From: Ktedonobacter racemifer DSM 44963
GTDB lineage: Bacteria; Chloroflexota; Ktedonobacteria; Ktedonobacterales; Ktedonobacteraceae
DNA length: 64,000 nt
Assembly (NCBI RefSeq): GCF_000178855.1
Contig: NZ_ADVG01000003.1
Coordinates: forward strand, 1,054,001-1,118,000
Direction of reading: 5' to 3'
Made by a program: the position numbers and the translations under genes. The notes below the pieces were generated by a model that was not told where the DNA came from, did no database searches, and was given only the letters and a program-made list of their open reading frames with translations. Of the stretch, positions 23,506 to 31,939 are shown one piece after another; positions within the stretch are counted from its first letter, which is position 1; every line of letters begins with the position of its first letter.

Positions 23506-24963
23506 CTATATATGCTCGTTAATAAGCTCGACAAGGGTCTGCGCGCCGGTACAGATTTGCTGGGCGTCGAGGGCGCCATAGCCCAGGAGCAGACCGTTAC
23601 GGTCGGGCGTTCCTGTATAGTACTCATCGAGGGTGGGGACATACACATCTCTTGCCGAGGCTTCGCGGGCGATCTCGTATGCGTCCAGGGCGGGATGGAG
23701 CGCCAGGGAGACATGCATTCCAGCTTCCAGGCCGCAGAGGCGCGCCCAGGATGCAACGGGAGCAAAGATCTCCGCCAACTGCCTGCGCTTCTCGGCATAG
23801 TGCAGGCGCATACGCCGAATATGGCGCTCCAGGTGCCCATCGCGCAGCATCGCGGCCAGCATATACTGTGTGGGCCAGGTGACATGATAGTCAAGCACAC
23901 GCTTCAAACGGGCGATCCGCTCGCGTAGCGGGGCCGTCGCAACCAGGTAGCCCACCCGCAGCCCGGGCATCAGAACCTTGGAGAAGGTGCCAATGTAGAC
24001 CACCCTGCCGGCGCGATCCATGCTCGCCAGTGCCGGCAGGGGAGGCGCATGAAAGCGGAACTCGCCATCATAATCATCCTCAATCACCAGGCTATCATTG
24101 GCCTCGGCCCACTGCAAGAGCGCGACCCGCCTCACCGAAGAGAGACGCGAACCAAGCGGATACTGATGCGAGGGCGTGACATAGACCAGGTAGGGAGCGG
24201 CCTCTCCATTGGTCAGCTGGCTGACGTCCAGGCCATCGTCATCTACGGGTATAGGAACAATATGTAGACCGCTGGCACGAAAAGCATAACGTGCCAGGGG
24301 ATAGCCGGGTTCCTCCAGGGCGACGGTATCGCCCGGCACCAGGGTCGCCTGAACAATGAGGTTCACGGCCTGTGTGGCTCCCGAGGTAATAATGATATCC
24401 TCGGCCTGACAGGCAATGCCACGGGCGCGCCCCAAATAAGCCGCGACCTCTACCCGTAGTTCGAGGAGACCCGCAGGCTCGCCATAGGCATTGGGCGGCA
24501 CGGCGTGTCCAAGCTGGCGCCAGAGCTCACGCCAGGTCCGCTCAGGGAAAAACTGCATATCAGGCGTACCTGGACGAAAATTTATCGCCTCTCGCGGCAC
24601 AACGGGACGCGGCAGAAGCAGCGGCTCCACGCTACGCAGCCAGCGCGGCGGCCCGGCAGGACTGGGAAAAGGCGAGCGCTTAAGCAACGAGAGATCTTCG
24701 ACGACATAGGTGCCCGAGCCATGCCGTCCCTCGATATACCCTTCGGCAAACAACTCATCATAGGCCGCGATAGTAACGGTGCGTGAGACATGTAACAGCA
24801 GGGCCAGCGAACGCGTAGAGGGCAGGCGCGTACCCGCAGAGATGCTTCCTTGAAGAATGGCCTCGCGCAATTGTGTCACCAGTTGGCGGTGCAAAGGTTC
24901 ATTAGCGTTACGGTCGAGGAAGAGCGGCAATTCCAAAATATGAGAGACATGCGAGGTGGTCAT
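23506..24963 (-). CDS. MocR-type regulator (GntR helix fused to aminotransferase fold)
   Basis: 485 aa. Residues 10-90 form a GntR winged helix (PLHRQLVTQLREAILQG, LPSTRSLALLLHVSRTVTIAAYDEL, GYIEGRHGSGT); 120-480 a fold-type I aminotransferase domain with the PLP lysine Lys329 in YIGTFSKVLMPG and SGATQAVNLIVQ, VIEDDYDGEFRF motifs. Relatives such as PdxR and GabR bind PLP and control vitamin B6 or GABA genes. No obvious target lies next to it: the divergent neighbour is a small membrane protein. Confidence 0.93.
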   Translation of the reverse strand: MTTSHVSHILELPLFLDRNANEPLHRQLVTQLREAILQGSISAGTRLPSTRSLALLLHVSRTVTIAAYDELFAEGYIEGRHGSGTYVVEDLSLLKRSPFPSPAGPPRWLRSVEPLLLPRPVVPREAINFRPGTPDMQFFPERTWRELWRQLGHAVPPNAYGEPAGLLELRVEVAAYLGRARGIACQAEDIIITSGATQAVNLIVQATLVPGDTVALEEPGYPLARYAFRASGLHIVPIPVDDDGLDVSQLTNGEAAPYLVYVTPSHQYPLGSRLSSVRRVALLQWAEANDSLVIEDDYDGEFRFHAPPLPALASMDRAGRVVYIGTFSKVLMPGLRVGYLVATAPLRERIARLKRVLDYHVTWPTQYMLAAMLRDGHLERHIRRMRLHYAEKRRQLAEIFAPVASWARLCGLEAGMHVSLALHPALDAYEIAREASARDVYVPTLDEYYTGTPDRNGLLLGYGALDAQQICTGAQTLVELINEHI

Positions 24964-25312
24964 ACACGTCCTTTCAAGCGATCTGTAGGGTAAACGCAGC
25001 AGGCAACATCCGCGAGACCTGGCAGCGCGGCGCGATCATCCCTATCATACTGCCACTCAATGCCTCTTTATGCAATAGGGAAAACCCTTCACTGGTAAGT
25101 TGTGCGCAGGATAACGTAGCCTCTAACTATCCATCACGCACTACTAGAGGGAGGCCAAGATCGAGGGTACTCCCAAGCTTCTTGCGAAAATGTACATATC
25201 CTGGGCCTACCTCATACCTACGCTCAAAATACCTATCCCAGAGGCTATCTTTACCATGGGTGACACCGGAAGAAGCGGACAGGCTCATGCTCCCCTCGCC
25301 CAATAAAGATGC

Positions 25313-25363
25313 AACTTTGCCGCCCCTCCTGCGTAATAAAAGCTGAGCTGGCAAGTTTTTTTT
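25313..25363 (+). terminator. Terminator-like structure in a leader before the 104-aa gene
   Basis: AACTTTGCC (25313-25321, one bulge) can pair with GGCAAGTT (25350-25357), and eight T follow at 25356-25363, only 35 bases before an ATG. The rest of the 24964-25397 gap has no gene or known RNA motif that I can see. It may end an upstream leader transcript (attenuator). Confidence 0.45.
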
Positions 25364-25397
25364 CTGGTGGAAGCTCATCATCTTCGGGAGAACGCAT

Positions 25398-25712
25398 ATG
25401 AACTTTATGACCATCATGGCTCAAAACCTGTTTTTATCGATTGCGCTCATGATTTTTATGATCACAATCGTGAGTATTGTGCTTGGTATTTTATTAGAAG
25501 TATACAAAGTTAATCTGCGAGCACGCCAACGCATGCAGGAATTGCGCAATGAGGAGCTGCGCCTGCAATTGCAACTGGAACAGCAGCGTGGAACCAGCAG
25601 GGGCAAGCCTTCGCGAGATGACCTCCCTCATCCCAAGGAGACCGCGTCCTGGGACGAGCAACCTCAGAGCAACTATGAGATGGGGTACCAGGCGCCGATG
25701 CAGTCATTGTAG
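25398..25712 (+). CDS. Small single-pass membrane protein, unknown function
   Basis: 104 aa. One strong membrane helix (about 8-33: NLFLSIALMIFMITIVSIVLGILLEVY), then a charged helix (VNLRARQRMQELRNEELRLQLQLEQQ) that could form a coiled coil, then a polar tail. The topology resembles small scaffold or phage-shock-like proteins, but I recognise no family. The gene overlaps the convergent neighbour by 40 bp at the 3' end. Confidence 0.6.
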   Translation: MNFMTIMAQNLFLSIALMIFMITIVSIVLGILLEVYKVNLRARQRMQELRNEELRLQLQLEQQRGTSRGKPSRDDLPHPKETASWDEQPQSNYEMGYQAPMQSL

Positions 25713-26398
25713 TAGCGCGCCGCGACGCGCATTTGCCCACGGCTCAAGAGGAAGCGCATCACCGCCTGATCGGGCGTGCGTGGTTGATAGAGCCAGTCTA
25801 TCTGCTCGCCTGCTACTTCTTTGCGCAGGTGAGCAATGGCCTCCAGCGCCTCCACGTGTGACGCGCCACTACCCGCACTAAAGTAGGCAACGGCGTCGCC
25901 AATAGATCCCGCCTGGAGCAACAGAAATGTAACCACGGGATCGACCTCGGAGAGTACGATATCGTCGCTGAATGCGCCTTGAAAATTACTGACGTGCATA
26001 TTGCTTTCCATATAAACTTCAATACTGCTTTCGAGTTCTCGTATCGCCCATTCGGACTCTCCCGGTGATACGCCAATCTCCTCCTGGTAGCGCTGTATAG
26101 CGCGCTGGCGCACCAGCGAGATCAGCCAGAGCGGTGGCAGCGTAAGCTGCGCGGCCACACACGCGTGCGGCTTCTCAAGGGCACGCACCAGACCAGAATG
26201 CGCCGCCCTCTGAGAGCCTGCGTCTCTCGGCCTATCACGCGAAGAGGTTACGCGCCGCTCGGGATAAGAAACCGGCCTGGTTTGGCTATTGCTACGGGGT
26301 GCGGTATTGCGTTGGACTGACCGCCTATTGCTGGCGCGGCGCGAAATGAGCAAGCCACCCAGGCAGAGCACGCAAAGTAAAAGCACAACATAAAGCAT
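25673..26398 (-). CDS. Membrane-anchored protein of unknown function
   Basis: 241 aa. One N-terminal membrane helix (1-18), a basic Ser/Arg linker to about 75, then a soluble helical domain (LPPLWLISLVRQRAIQRYQEEIGVSPGESEWAIRELE and FLLLQAGSIGDAVAYFSAG). GAGGAGTTGTTGAG precedes the ATG. Its 3' end overlaps the 104-aa gene on the other strand. No family recognised; the two may be a local pair (inference). Confidence 0.65.
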   Translation of the reverse strand: MLYVVLLLCVLCLGGLLISRRASNRRSVQRNTAPRSNSQTRPVSYPERRVTSSRDRPRDAGSQRAAHSGLVRALEKPHACVAAQLTLPPLWLISLVRQRAIQRYQEEIGVSPGESEWAIRELESSIEVYMESNMHVSNFQGAFSDDIVLSEVDPVVTFLLLQAGSIGDAVAYFSAGSGASHVEALEAIAHLRKEVAGEQIDWLYQPRTPDQAVMRFLLSRGQMRVAARYYNDCIGAWYPIS

Positions 26399-26559
26399 CT
26401 CAACAACTCCTCAGAGATATACCGCCAATAAACCATCTACAGTAGAATAGACGCTAACTCTGCCCCGCCCTAAATAAAAATAAGCCGCCACCAACGGCAA
26501 GCTGCTCTCCAAACCGCTAGGAACCTGGTTTACCATGTCTCTACCGAAATATTTCTCTC

Positions 26560-26660
26560 GAATCCAATGCGTCGCCAAGTCGCTGCCAGCGCCGCTTTGC
26601 AGGACCGCACGCTGGAAGAGACCTTGCGCCGCTGGCATCTCCGGCAAGATTCCAATACTT
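26560..26660 (-). pseudogene. Short relic of a type-B carboxylesterase
   Basis: On the minus strand a frame reads LPEMPAAQGLFQRAVLQSGA, which matches the segment just after the nucleophile of para-nitrobenzyl/type-B carboxylesterases (usually LLAMPAAKGLFRRAILQSG). Nothing else of such a gene, about 500 codons long, is left in the 277-bp gap 26399-26675. Confidence 0.5.
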
Positions 26661-26675
26661 ATGTTCCGGGTTCTC

Positions 26676-28307
26676 TTAAGAGGTAACGGAGAGGATGAGA
26701 GCTGAGGGATGGCTGGGATCATGATAGATCGACTGGTCGGCCACCAACAAATTGGTTGCGGTACCCAATGGTTCGCCGCTTCCAGGGTTGCGGGCGTAGC
26801 GCGGATGCGCGCCACTCGATACTTGCACACGCAAGCGATGACCGGCGCGGAAGCAATGGGCGGTCGGCCAGAGATCAAAGGTCAGGTGCAGTGTCCCGTC
26901 TGGACTCCGCGCCGGGTTGCCTGGGGTGACGCGCAACAGGGCATCGCAGACGTTGATCGATATGCCCTTCTGATCTACATCGCAGAGGCGGACAAAGAAG
27001 TCGGTATGTTCTCGGTTGGATTGCACGAACAGATCGGCCTGCACGGGTCCAATGACTTCCAGATCCTGCTCCTGCGGTGTGGAGGTGTAGGTCAGCACGT
27101 CCGCACGGGTCTCCAACGCGCGATTATTGGTCGGTTGCGCTTTGCCCATGAGCAGTGGGCCAGCCACGGAGGGGGTCGGATCGGCAGGATCGTAGCGATA
27201 GTGGTCGGGTTCCGAGACGGCTGGCAGATCAGGAGCCAGTCCGCGCCCCGACTGGAGATGGAAGCGCTGCGCTCTTGCGCCTGGTGGGGGCCAGTCAGAA
27301 AGATCTCGCCAAACGCTTGCGCCGGTGACAAAGATACGCACGCGCTCCTTCCGGTATTGCTCGACCTCTCCACGGACCACGGCCTGTAACCAGGGAATAA
27401 CCTCAGCATGCGAGAAGAGGCTGAGTTCGGGCGAGGTATGCGACCAGGGGCCGATGGTCAGAAACGGACGCTGGCCATGCTCGCGCAGGGTGCGATAGTC
27501 GCGCAGTTGCCAGGGCAGAAAGATATCGTACCAGCCAGCCATCAGATGCACGGGCACAGAGATATCCTGAACTGTTTGATCAAAACCACGCCCTTCCCAG
27601 TACGGATCGCCCGGCTCGTTGTGTGCAAGCCATTCCTGAAAAAACGCCGCATGCTTGCCTTCAGCAAGCTTATCAAGATCACGCAGGGGGAGGTGCTGGA
27701 AAAGTAGTTGTAACCGGCGGCTTGCTGGAAACAAGAGTGACCGGAGCAGGTTCATGTGCTCCTGATGCATGACTAGATCGGTCCAGGAGAGCGTGGCATC
27801 CAGGGCATAGGCTCCCCCGGTATAGGTCTGGCTGCGAAACTCCGAAGCGCTTTCCTGGATGGCCATGCCGTTCAAATCCGAACCGGCGTCGCGTGCGATG
27901 GCCCATTGCACTAAGCCCAGATAACTACCTCCAGTGGTCAGGAATGAACCGGGATACCAGGGCTGCTGTTTGAGCCAGGCTACGGTGGCCAGGCCGTCAT
28001 CGTGCTCGTCGAACGGGCTAAGTGTTCCGCCCGAACCAAACGTGCCGCGTATGCTCTGCATCACCACCTGGAAGCCACGCTCGGCGAACAGCCGGCCATA
28101 CGCCGTGCCAAAGATCCCGCGCCGCCCATAGGGGCTGCGGACCAGAAGCAGCGGGGGATTCTCGACCCCGCGCGGCGCGTAGCGATCCGCCAGCAGAACC
28201 ATGCCGTCTGGCATGGGTACCTTCAGGTCGCGCTCGGCCAGGACATCATAGGTTTCGGCTGGTGGCAGGTGAGCCATTCTGCTCATAAGACGGCTGAGGA
28301 TCGTCAT
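26676..28307 (-). CDS. CocE/NonD-family hydrolase (X-Pro dipeptidyl-peptidase S15 fold)
   Basis: 543 aa. N-terminal alpha/beta hydrolase domain with nucleophile Ser128 in TTGGSYLGLVQW, preceded by VMQSIRGTFGSGG, a lid region, and a C-terminal jelly-roll domain (GPVQADLFVQSNREHTDFFVRLCDVDQKG, HRLRVQVSSG). CocE-like enzymes cleave esters such as cocaine or acyl amides. AAAGGACCACGTGC precedes the ATG. It is the last gene of a minus-strand run with two P450s and may hydrolyse or deacylate the same compound (inference). Confidence 0.9.
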   Translation of the reverse strand: MTILSRLMSRMAHLPPAETYDVLAERDLKVPMPDGMVLLADRYAPRGVENPPLLLVRSPYGRRGIFGTAYGRLFAERGFQVVMQSIRGTFGSGGTLSPFDEHDDGLATVAWLKQQPWYPGSFLTTGGSYLGLVQWAIARDAGSDLNGMAIQESASEFRSQTYTGGAYALDATLSWTDLVMHQEHMNLLRSLLFPASRRLQLLFQHLPLRDLDKLAEGKHAAFFQEWLAHNEPGDPYWEGRGFDQTVQDISVPVHLMAGWYDIFLPWQLRDYRTLREHGQRPFLTIGPWSHTSPELSLFSHAEVIPWLQAVVRGEVEQYRKERVRIFVTGASVWRDLSDWPPPGARAQRFHLQSGRGLAPDLPAVSEPDHYRYDPADPTPSVAGPLLMGKAQPTNNRALETRADVLTYTSTPQEQDLEVIGPVQADLFVQSNREHTDFFVRLCDVDQKGISINVCDALLRVTPGNPARSPDGTLHLTFDLWPTAHCFRAGHRLRVQVSSGAHPRYARNPGSGEPLGTATNLLVADQSIYHDPSHPSALILSVTS

Positions 28308-28408
28308 GCACGTGGTCCTTTCCTACTCATTTCATACCAACCGGGAGAAAAGAGCAGCCACTCCATCGTGTCTGCCCTCCTCACGATACCAGTAGGTCCT
28401 TCTCTCGG

Positions 28409-29671
28409 CTAAAAAGCGACGGGCAGGGAAGCTACACTCCGTGAGACCAGAGCGTAGTGCCAGGTGACGCTCTCACGGGGAACGCTGAAGCGCAGGTTGG
28501 GCATGCGCCTCAGCAGGGTAGTAAAGGCAATGTCGCCTTCTATACGGGCCAGCGGTGCCCCCAAACAGGTATGGATGCCCTGCCCAAAGGCGAGATGCCG
28601 ACTGATTGTGCGCGCAATGTCCAGCTCGTCTGGCTGCGTAAACTGGCTCTCATCGTGATTCGCCGAACCCAGGAAGGGAATGATGAGATCGCTTTTCTTG
28701 ATCTGCTGCCCGCCGAGCTCAATATCTTCGGTGGCAAAGCGCGGTCCTGCGATGTTGGCTGGCCCGCTGTAGCGCAGCAGTTCTTCGACCGCCGCAGGAA
28801 CCAGGCTGACGTCGGTTTTAAGCTTCTCAAGCTGATCGGGATGATCTAGCAACATCAAGGTGCCGGTGCCAATCAGGTTCGAGGTCGTCTCATGACCGGC
28901 AAAGATCAGCAGGGTAAGCATCGAGATCATTTCCGCCTCGCTGAGCCGATCCCCTTCCTCTTCAATGGCAATCAAATGGCTGATCAAGTCATCCGCCGGT
29001 TGCAGGCGTTTGTCGGCCACCAGGCGCGTGACGTATTCCCCAAATGCGCGCATGTGGGCCGTGGCTTCCGGATCGCGCTTTCCAAAACCCAAACCTCGCG
29101 CCAGCGCCTCCGACCAGACACGGATCTGGGCCCGGTCGGCGTGAGGAACTCCGAGCATCTCAGAAATGACATTGATAGGCAGGGGATAGGCATAGTCCTT
29201 GATGAGATCCATCTGGCCCTGATCTTGCACGCGGTCGAGCAATTCGTCGGCTATCTCCTGCACGCGGGGGCGTAAGCTTTCTATGTATCTGGGCGTGAAG
29301 GCTTTGGACACCAGCAGGCGTAAGCGTCGATGGTCGGGCTCATCGACCGAGAGCATCGTTTTAGAGGTGAAGAAGGTAGGCGCGTCGGAGGTCTCGGGGG
29401 TATTGCGCCCCAAAAGACTGTTAACCCCGATGGAGCTGGGGTCCACGGTAAAGTGCGCATGATCTTTGAGGACCTGTACCGCCTCTTCCATGCGCGTGAC
29501 CGCCCAGGCTTGGCGATCCATTCCCGGGAGGGGGAACGGTATAGGTACAACGGCGCCCATTGACCGCAGCAGCTCGAACAACGCAAAGGGGTTCTCAACC
29601 AGTGCAGCGCTATCACCGCTAAATGGATTGAACGCCGCTTCTCCTGGCGTGGTCTGATCCGGGATATTCAT
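28409..29671 (-). CDS. Cytochrome P450 (first of two)
   Basis: 420 aa soluble bacterial P450. I-helix LIFAGHETTSN, K-helix EELLR, and heme loop FGQGIHTCLG with axial Cys369 are intact. The ATG at 29671 has AAAGGAAGATCG upstream; an earlier in-frame start is less likely. A monooxygenase that needs a ferredoxin partner; one is encoded 1.5 kb upstream in the same run. Substrate unknown. It follows the second P450 gene by about 105 bp, a gap that holds a hairpin. Confidence 0.93.
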   Translation of the reverse strand: MNIPDQTTPGEAAFNPFSGDSAALVENPFALFELLRSMGAVVPIPFPLPGMDRQAWAVTRMEEAVQVLKDHAHFTVDPSSIGVNSLLGRNTPETSDAPTFFTSKTMLSVDEPDHRRLRLLVSKAFTPRYIESLRPRVQEIADELLDRVQDQGQMDLIKDYAYPLPINVISEMLGVPHADRAQIRVWSEALARGLGFGKRDPEATAHMRAFGEYVTRLVADKRLQPADDLISHLIAIEEEGDRLSEAEMISMLTLLIFAGHETTSNLIGTGTLMLLDHPDQLEKLKTDVSLVPAAVEELLRYSGPANIAGPRFATEDIELGGQQIKKSDLIIPFLGSANHDESQFTQPDELDIARTISRHLAFGQGIHTCLGAPLARIEGDIAFTTLLRRMPNLRFSVPRESVTWHYALVSRSVASLPVAF

Positions 29672-29712
29672 AACGATCTTCCTTTCGTTCGTACGCTTCT
29701 TTCTCAACGCCT

Positions 29713-29760
29713 CCTGCCATGCAGCAACACGAACAGAGATGTGTGTTTCTGCATGGCAGG
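29713..29760 (-). other. Intra-operon hairpin between the P450 genes
   Basis: CCTGCCATGCAG (29713-29724) and CTGCATGGCAGG (29749-29760) are perfect complements, with further partial pairing inside. It probably tunes the ratio of the two P450s. Confidence 0.75.
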
Positions 29761-29775
29761 AAGGGTCCGTGAGAC

Positions 29776-31032
29776 TTACCAGGTCACAGGCAAATGCTCA
29801 GGGCCAAACGTCAGCGCCTCATCCGCGCGCCAGGGAACCTCCGAGGGCGCAACGGCCAGACGGACGCTTGGAAGCCGGGTGAGTAGCGTCTGCCAGAGGA
29901 CCTGCAATTCCATGCGGGCGATCTGCTGGCCCAGGCAAGCGTGAATCCCGCGCCCAAAGCTCAGAATGGGTTGCAATTCTCGATCAAAGCGAATCTCACG
30001 GGCATCGGGAAACACAGATGAATCATGGTTGGCCGCATGTGGCACAAGGAAGACCACTTCCCCGGCAGGGATCGTGGTCTCACCCAGTTGGACAGGCTCG
30101 CGGGTGATTCTTGGCCTGCCATGTCCGATCGGGGTGATACGCAAGATCTCTTCGATCGTATTCGCCAACTGATCTGGCTGCTCAAGGCGGGTCCGTAACT
30201 GCGCCACCAGTTCAGGTTGTTGCAGGAGAATGAACGCGGAATTCGTGAAGGTCGTGCTGACCGTTTCAAAGCCCGCCCCAATCACGGCCATGGCAAACCC
30301 ATACATTTCGGTCTCCGTCATCACCTCGTCCCCTTGCTCTCGGGCCTGGATGAGCAGACCAAGGATGTTATCTCCCGGATTCATTCGCGCCTCTTGGATA
30401 ATGGGCGTGAGATAGTGCATCAGTTTCATGGCCTGCGCCTGTTTTTCTTGTGCGCTTGCCGTCGTCGAAACCAGCATCCGTGCGGATTCGCGGTAGAGAT
30501 GTTCCTCTTCCCGAGGAATCCCCAGCATTTCACACAGCACCGTCATCGGGACCTGGATCGCATAGTCCTCAAACAGATCCGCAGGCGGACCGGAACGCTC
30601 CATGGCATCCACCAGCGCATGAGTGACCTCGATTACCCGTGAACGCAGCTTATTGGCCGCCGCGACCGTAAAGGCCGGGCCGATCACGCGGCGCAGCTTG
30701 TTATGACGCGCATCGGAGACGGCAAAAATCGACGCTGCCGCTGAATTCTCCACTCCGGTGACGCGGCCTGCTTCCAGCCGGGGAACATCTCCATCTGAAG
30801 CTCGGATCGCGCCACATTTCGGATCGGCGAAGGCCTGTGCAATCTCCTGATAGCGTGTGGGCATAAACGCATCGCCCCCATGGGGCATATGAACCCGGGC
30901 GACCGGACACTTTTGCCGTAGCTGATCATACTCCTCGGAAAGACGCAGGCTATGATCGGCAAATGAAAACGGATATGTGGGAAGCTCTTCTTGACTGGCT
31001 TCATTGGTGGGTATCAATTGCTCTTTGCTCAT
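29776..31032 (-). CDS. Cytochrome P450 (second of two)
   Basis: 418 aa. I-helix AVIGAGFETVSTTF, K-helix EEILR, heme loop FGRGIHACLG with Cys366. ATG 31032 follows GGAAGAAACAG; the upstream in-frame codons lack a site. It differs substantially from its neighbour P450, so the two are unlikely to be a recent duplication and may act in sequence. The 3Fe-4S ferredoxin gene lies about 105 bp upstream. Confidence 0.93.
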   Translation of the reverse strand: MSKEQLIPTNEASQEELPTYPFSFADHSLRLSEEYDQLRQKCPVARVHMPHGGDAFMPTRYQEIAQAFADPKCGAIRASDGDVPRLEAGRVTGVENSAAASIFAVSDARHNKLRRVIGPAFTVAAANKLRSRVIEVTHALVDAMERSGPPADLFEDYAIQVPMTVLCEMLGIPREEEHLYRESARMLVSTTASAQEKQAQAMKLMHYLTPIIQEARMNPGDNILGLLIQAREQGDEVMTETEMYGFAMAVIGAGFETVSTTFTNSAFILLQQPELVAQLRTRLEQPDQLANTIEEILRITPIGHGRPRITREPVQLGETTIPAGEVVFLVPHAANHDSSVFPDAREIRFDRELQPILSFGRGIHACLGQQIARMELQVLWQTLLTRLPSVRLAVAPSEVPWRADEALTFGPEHLPVTW

Positions 31033-31136
31033 CTGTTTCTTCCAATCTATACTCACTAGTAGCCGCAGATAGCTCGCAGGTTGACTTTTTCGGGTGTTCT
31101 CAACAAGAAAAGAAAGCGTGCTCCGCTCATCCAGCA

Positions 31137-31379
31137 CTACATATCCTGGTCATTGGTGGTCAGAGTGAGTTCGGAGAGGTCCTCTTCCTCCTCCACGACA
31201 AAGACCTGGGAAGGGCACGCCGCGACCGCCTGCTGCACCTTCTTCAGGAGGTCCAGGGAAGGACGTTCCTGGAGCAGCTCCACGACGCCATCGCTCTCGC
31301 GCTGGGTAAACACCTGGCTCGCGGCCAGGACACAGGCTCCACTGGCAATACATCGATTGGTCAATGCTGTTACTTTCAT
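31137..31379 (-). CDS. 3Fe-4S ferredoxin of the P450-partner type
   Basis: 80 aa. Cys10 and Cys16 (RCIASGACVLAASQVF) and Cys55 (ACPSQVF) have the C-x5-C...CP pattern of one-cluster 3Fe-4S ferredoxins that reduce P450s; the position between Cys10 and Cys16 that would hold another ligand is not Cys. The acidic tail EEEEDLSEL is typical. The neighbouring reductase is broken, so electrons must come from another reductase. Confidence 0.9.
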   Translation of the reverse strand: MKVTALTNRCIASGACVLAASQVFTQRESDGVVELLQERPSLDLLKKVQQAVAACPSQVFVVEEEEDLSELTLTTNDQDM

Positions 31380-31424
31380 TGCTCTTTCTTTCCTCTCACA
31401 TAGGTTTTTCCTGAGAATCTTCTT

Positions 31425-31847
31425 TTAAAGTATACCAGAAGCCTTTTGGTGTTCATGGGCAGCATTGGTTTCCTGGAACGGCGTATATGCTGCCAACAAC
31501 CGTTGTCGATAGGACAGGAGTTGCTTCGGGCAATTCCAGCCCAGAACCGCGACGAGGCGTTCGCCTGCTTCATAATAGGCCGCGACATCCAGATGGATTG
31601 CTTCAACGCCATGAAACCAATCAAGGGCCAGTTTCTCCAGTGCGGCTGGTGAACGTAAATGCACCTTCTCGGGTGCCCAGGTGCCAGCAAGCACCTGTTT
31701 GGATAAAGGGGGACGATCATAAGGAAGAGTGTGCTCGGCATGCACCATCATGATCGTTCCCTGAAATCCGAGCCGCCGTAACGTTTCTGCGGTGGTGAGC
31801 CCGGCAGCGCCCGCACCGATAATCTCGATCCTGTTGAGATTCCTCAT
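31425..31847 (-). pseudogene. Ferredoxin reductase with an in-frame central deletion
   Basis: 140 codons remain of a FAD/NAD-dependent ferredoxin reductase, normally about 400. Residues 1-85 match the N-terminus (IEIIGAGAAGLTTAETLRRLG, PYDRPPLSKQVLAG, the FAD-binding start). From about 90 on, YYEAGERLVAVLGWNCPKQL and SYRQRLLA match the C-terminal reductase domain. The NAD(P)H-binding and second FAD segments between them are missing, joined in frame. Ribosome site and start (ATG 31847) remain, so a stub may be made, but it cannot be a working reductase. Confidence 0.8.
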
Positions 31848-31939
31848 TTCCTGTTTCCTTTGCTATTGCGCTTCTTTCACAGAAAGATTTCCTTCAGTGG
31901 AAAGAGCAGCAAACGGGCTGCGATCAAGAAATGGGGAGG

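Noticed and set aside
25127..25417. Minus-strand 96-codon frame upstream of the 104-aa gene
   Set aside because: Its C-terminal part looks somewhat protein-like, but there is no ribosome site, no recognised motif, and it runs across the T8 terminator and the start of a better gene.
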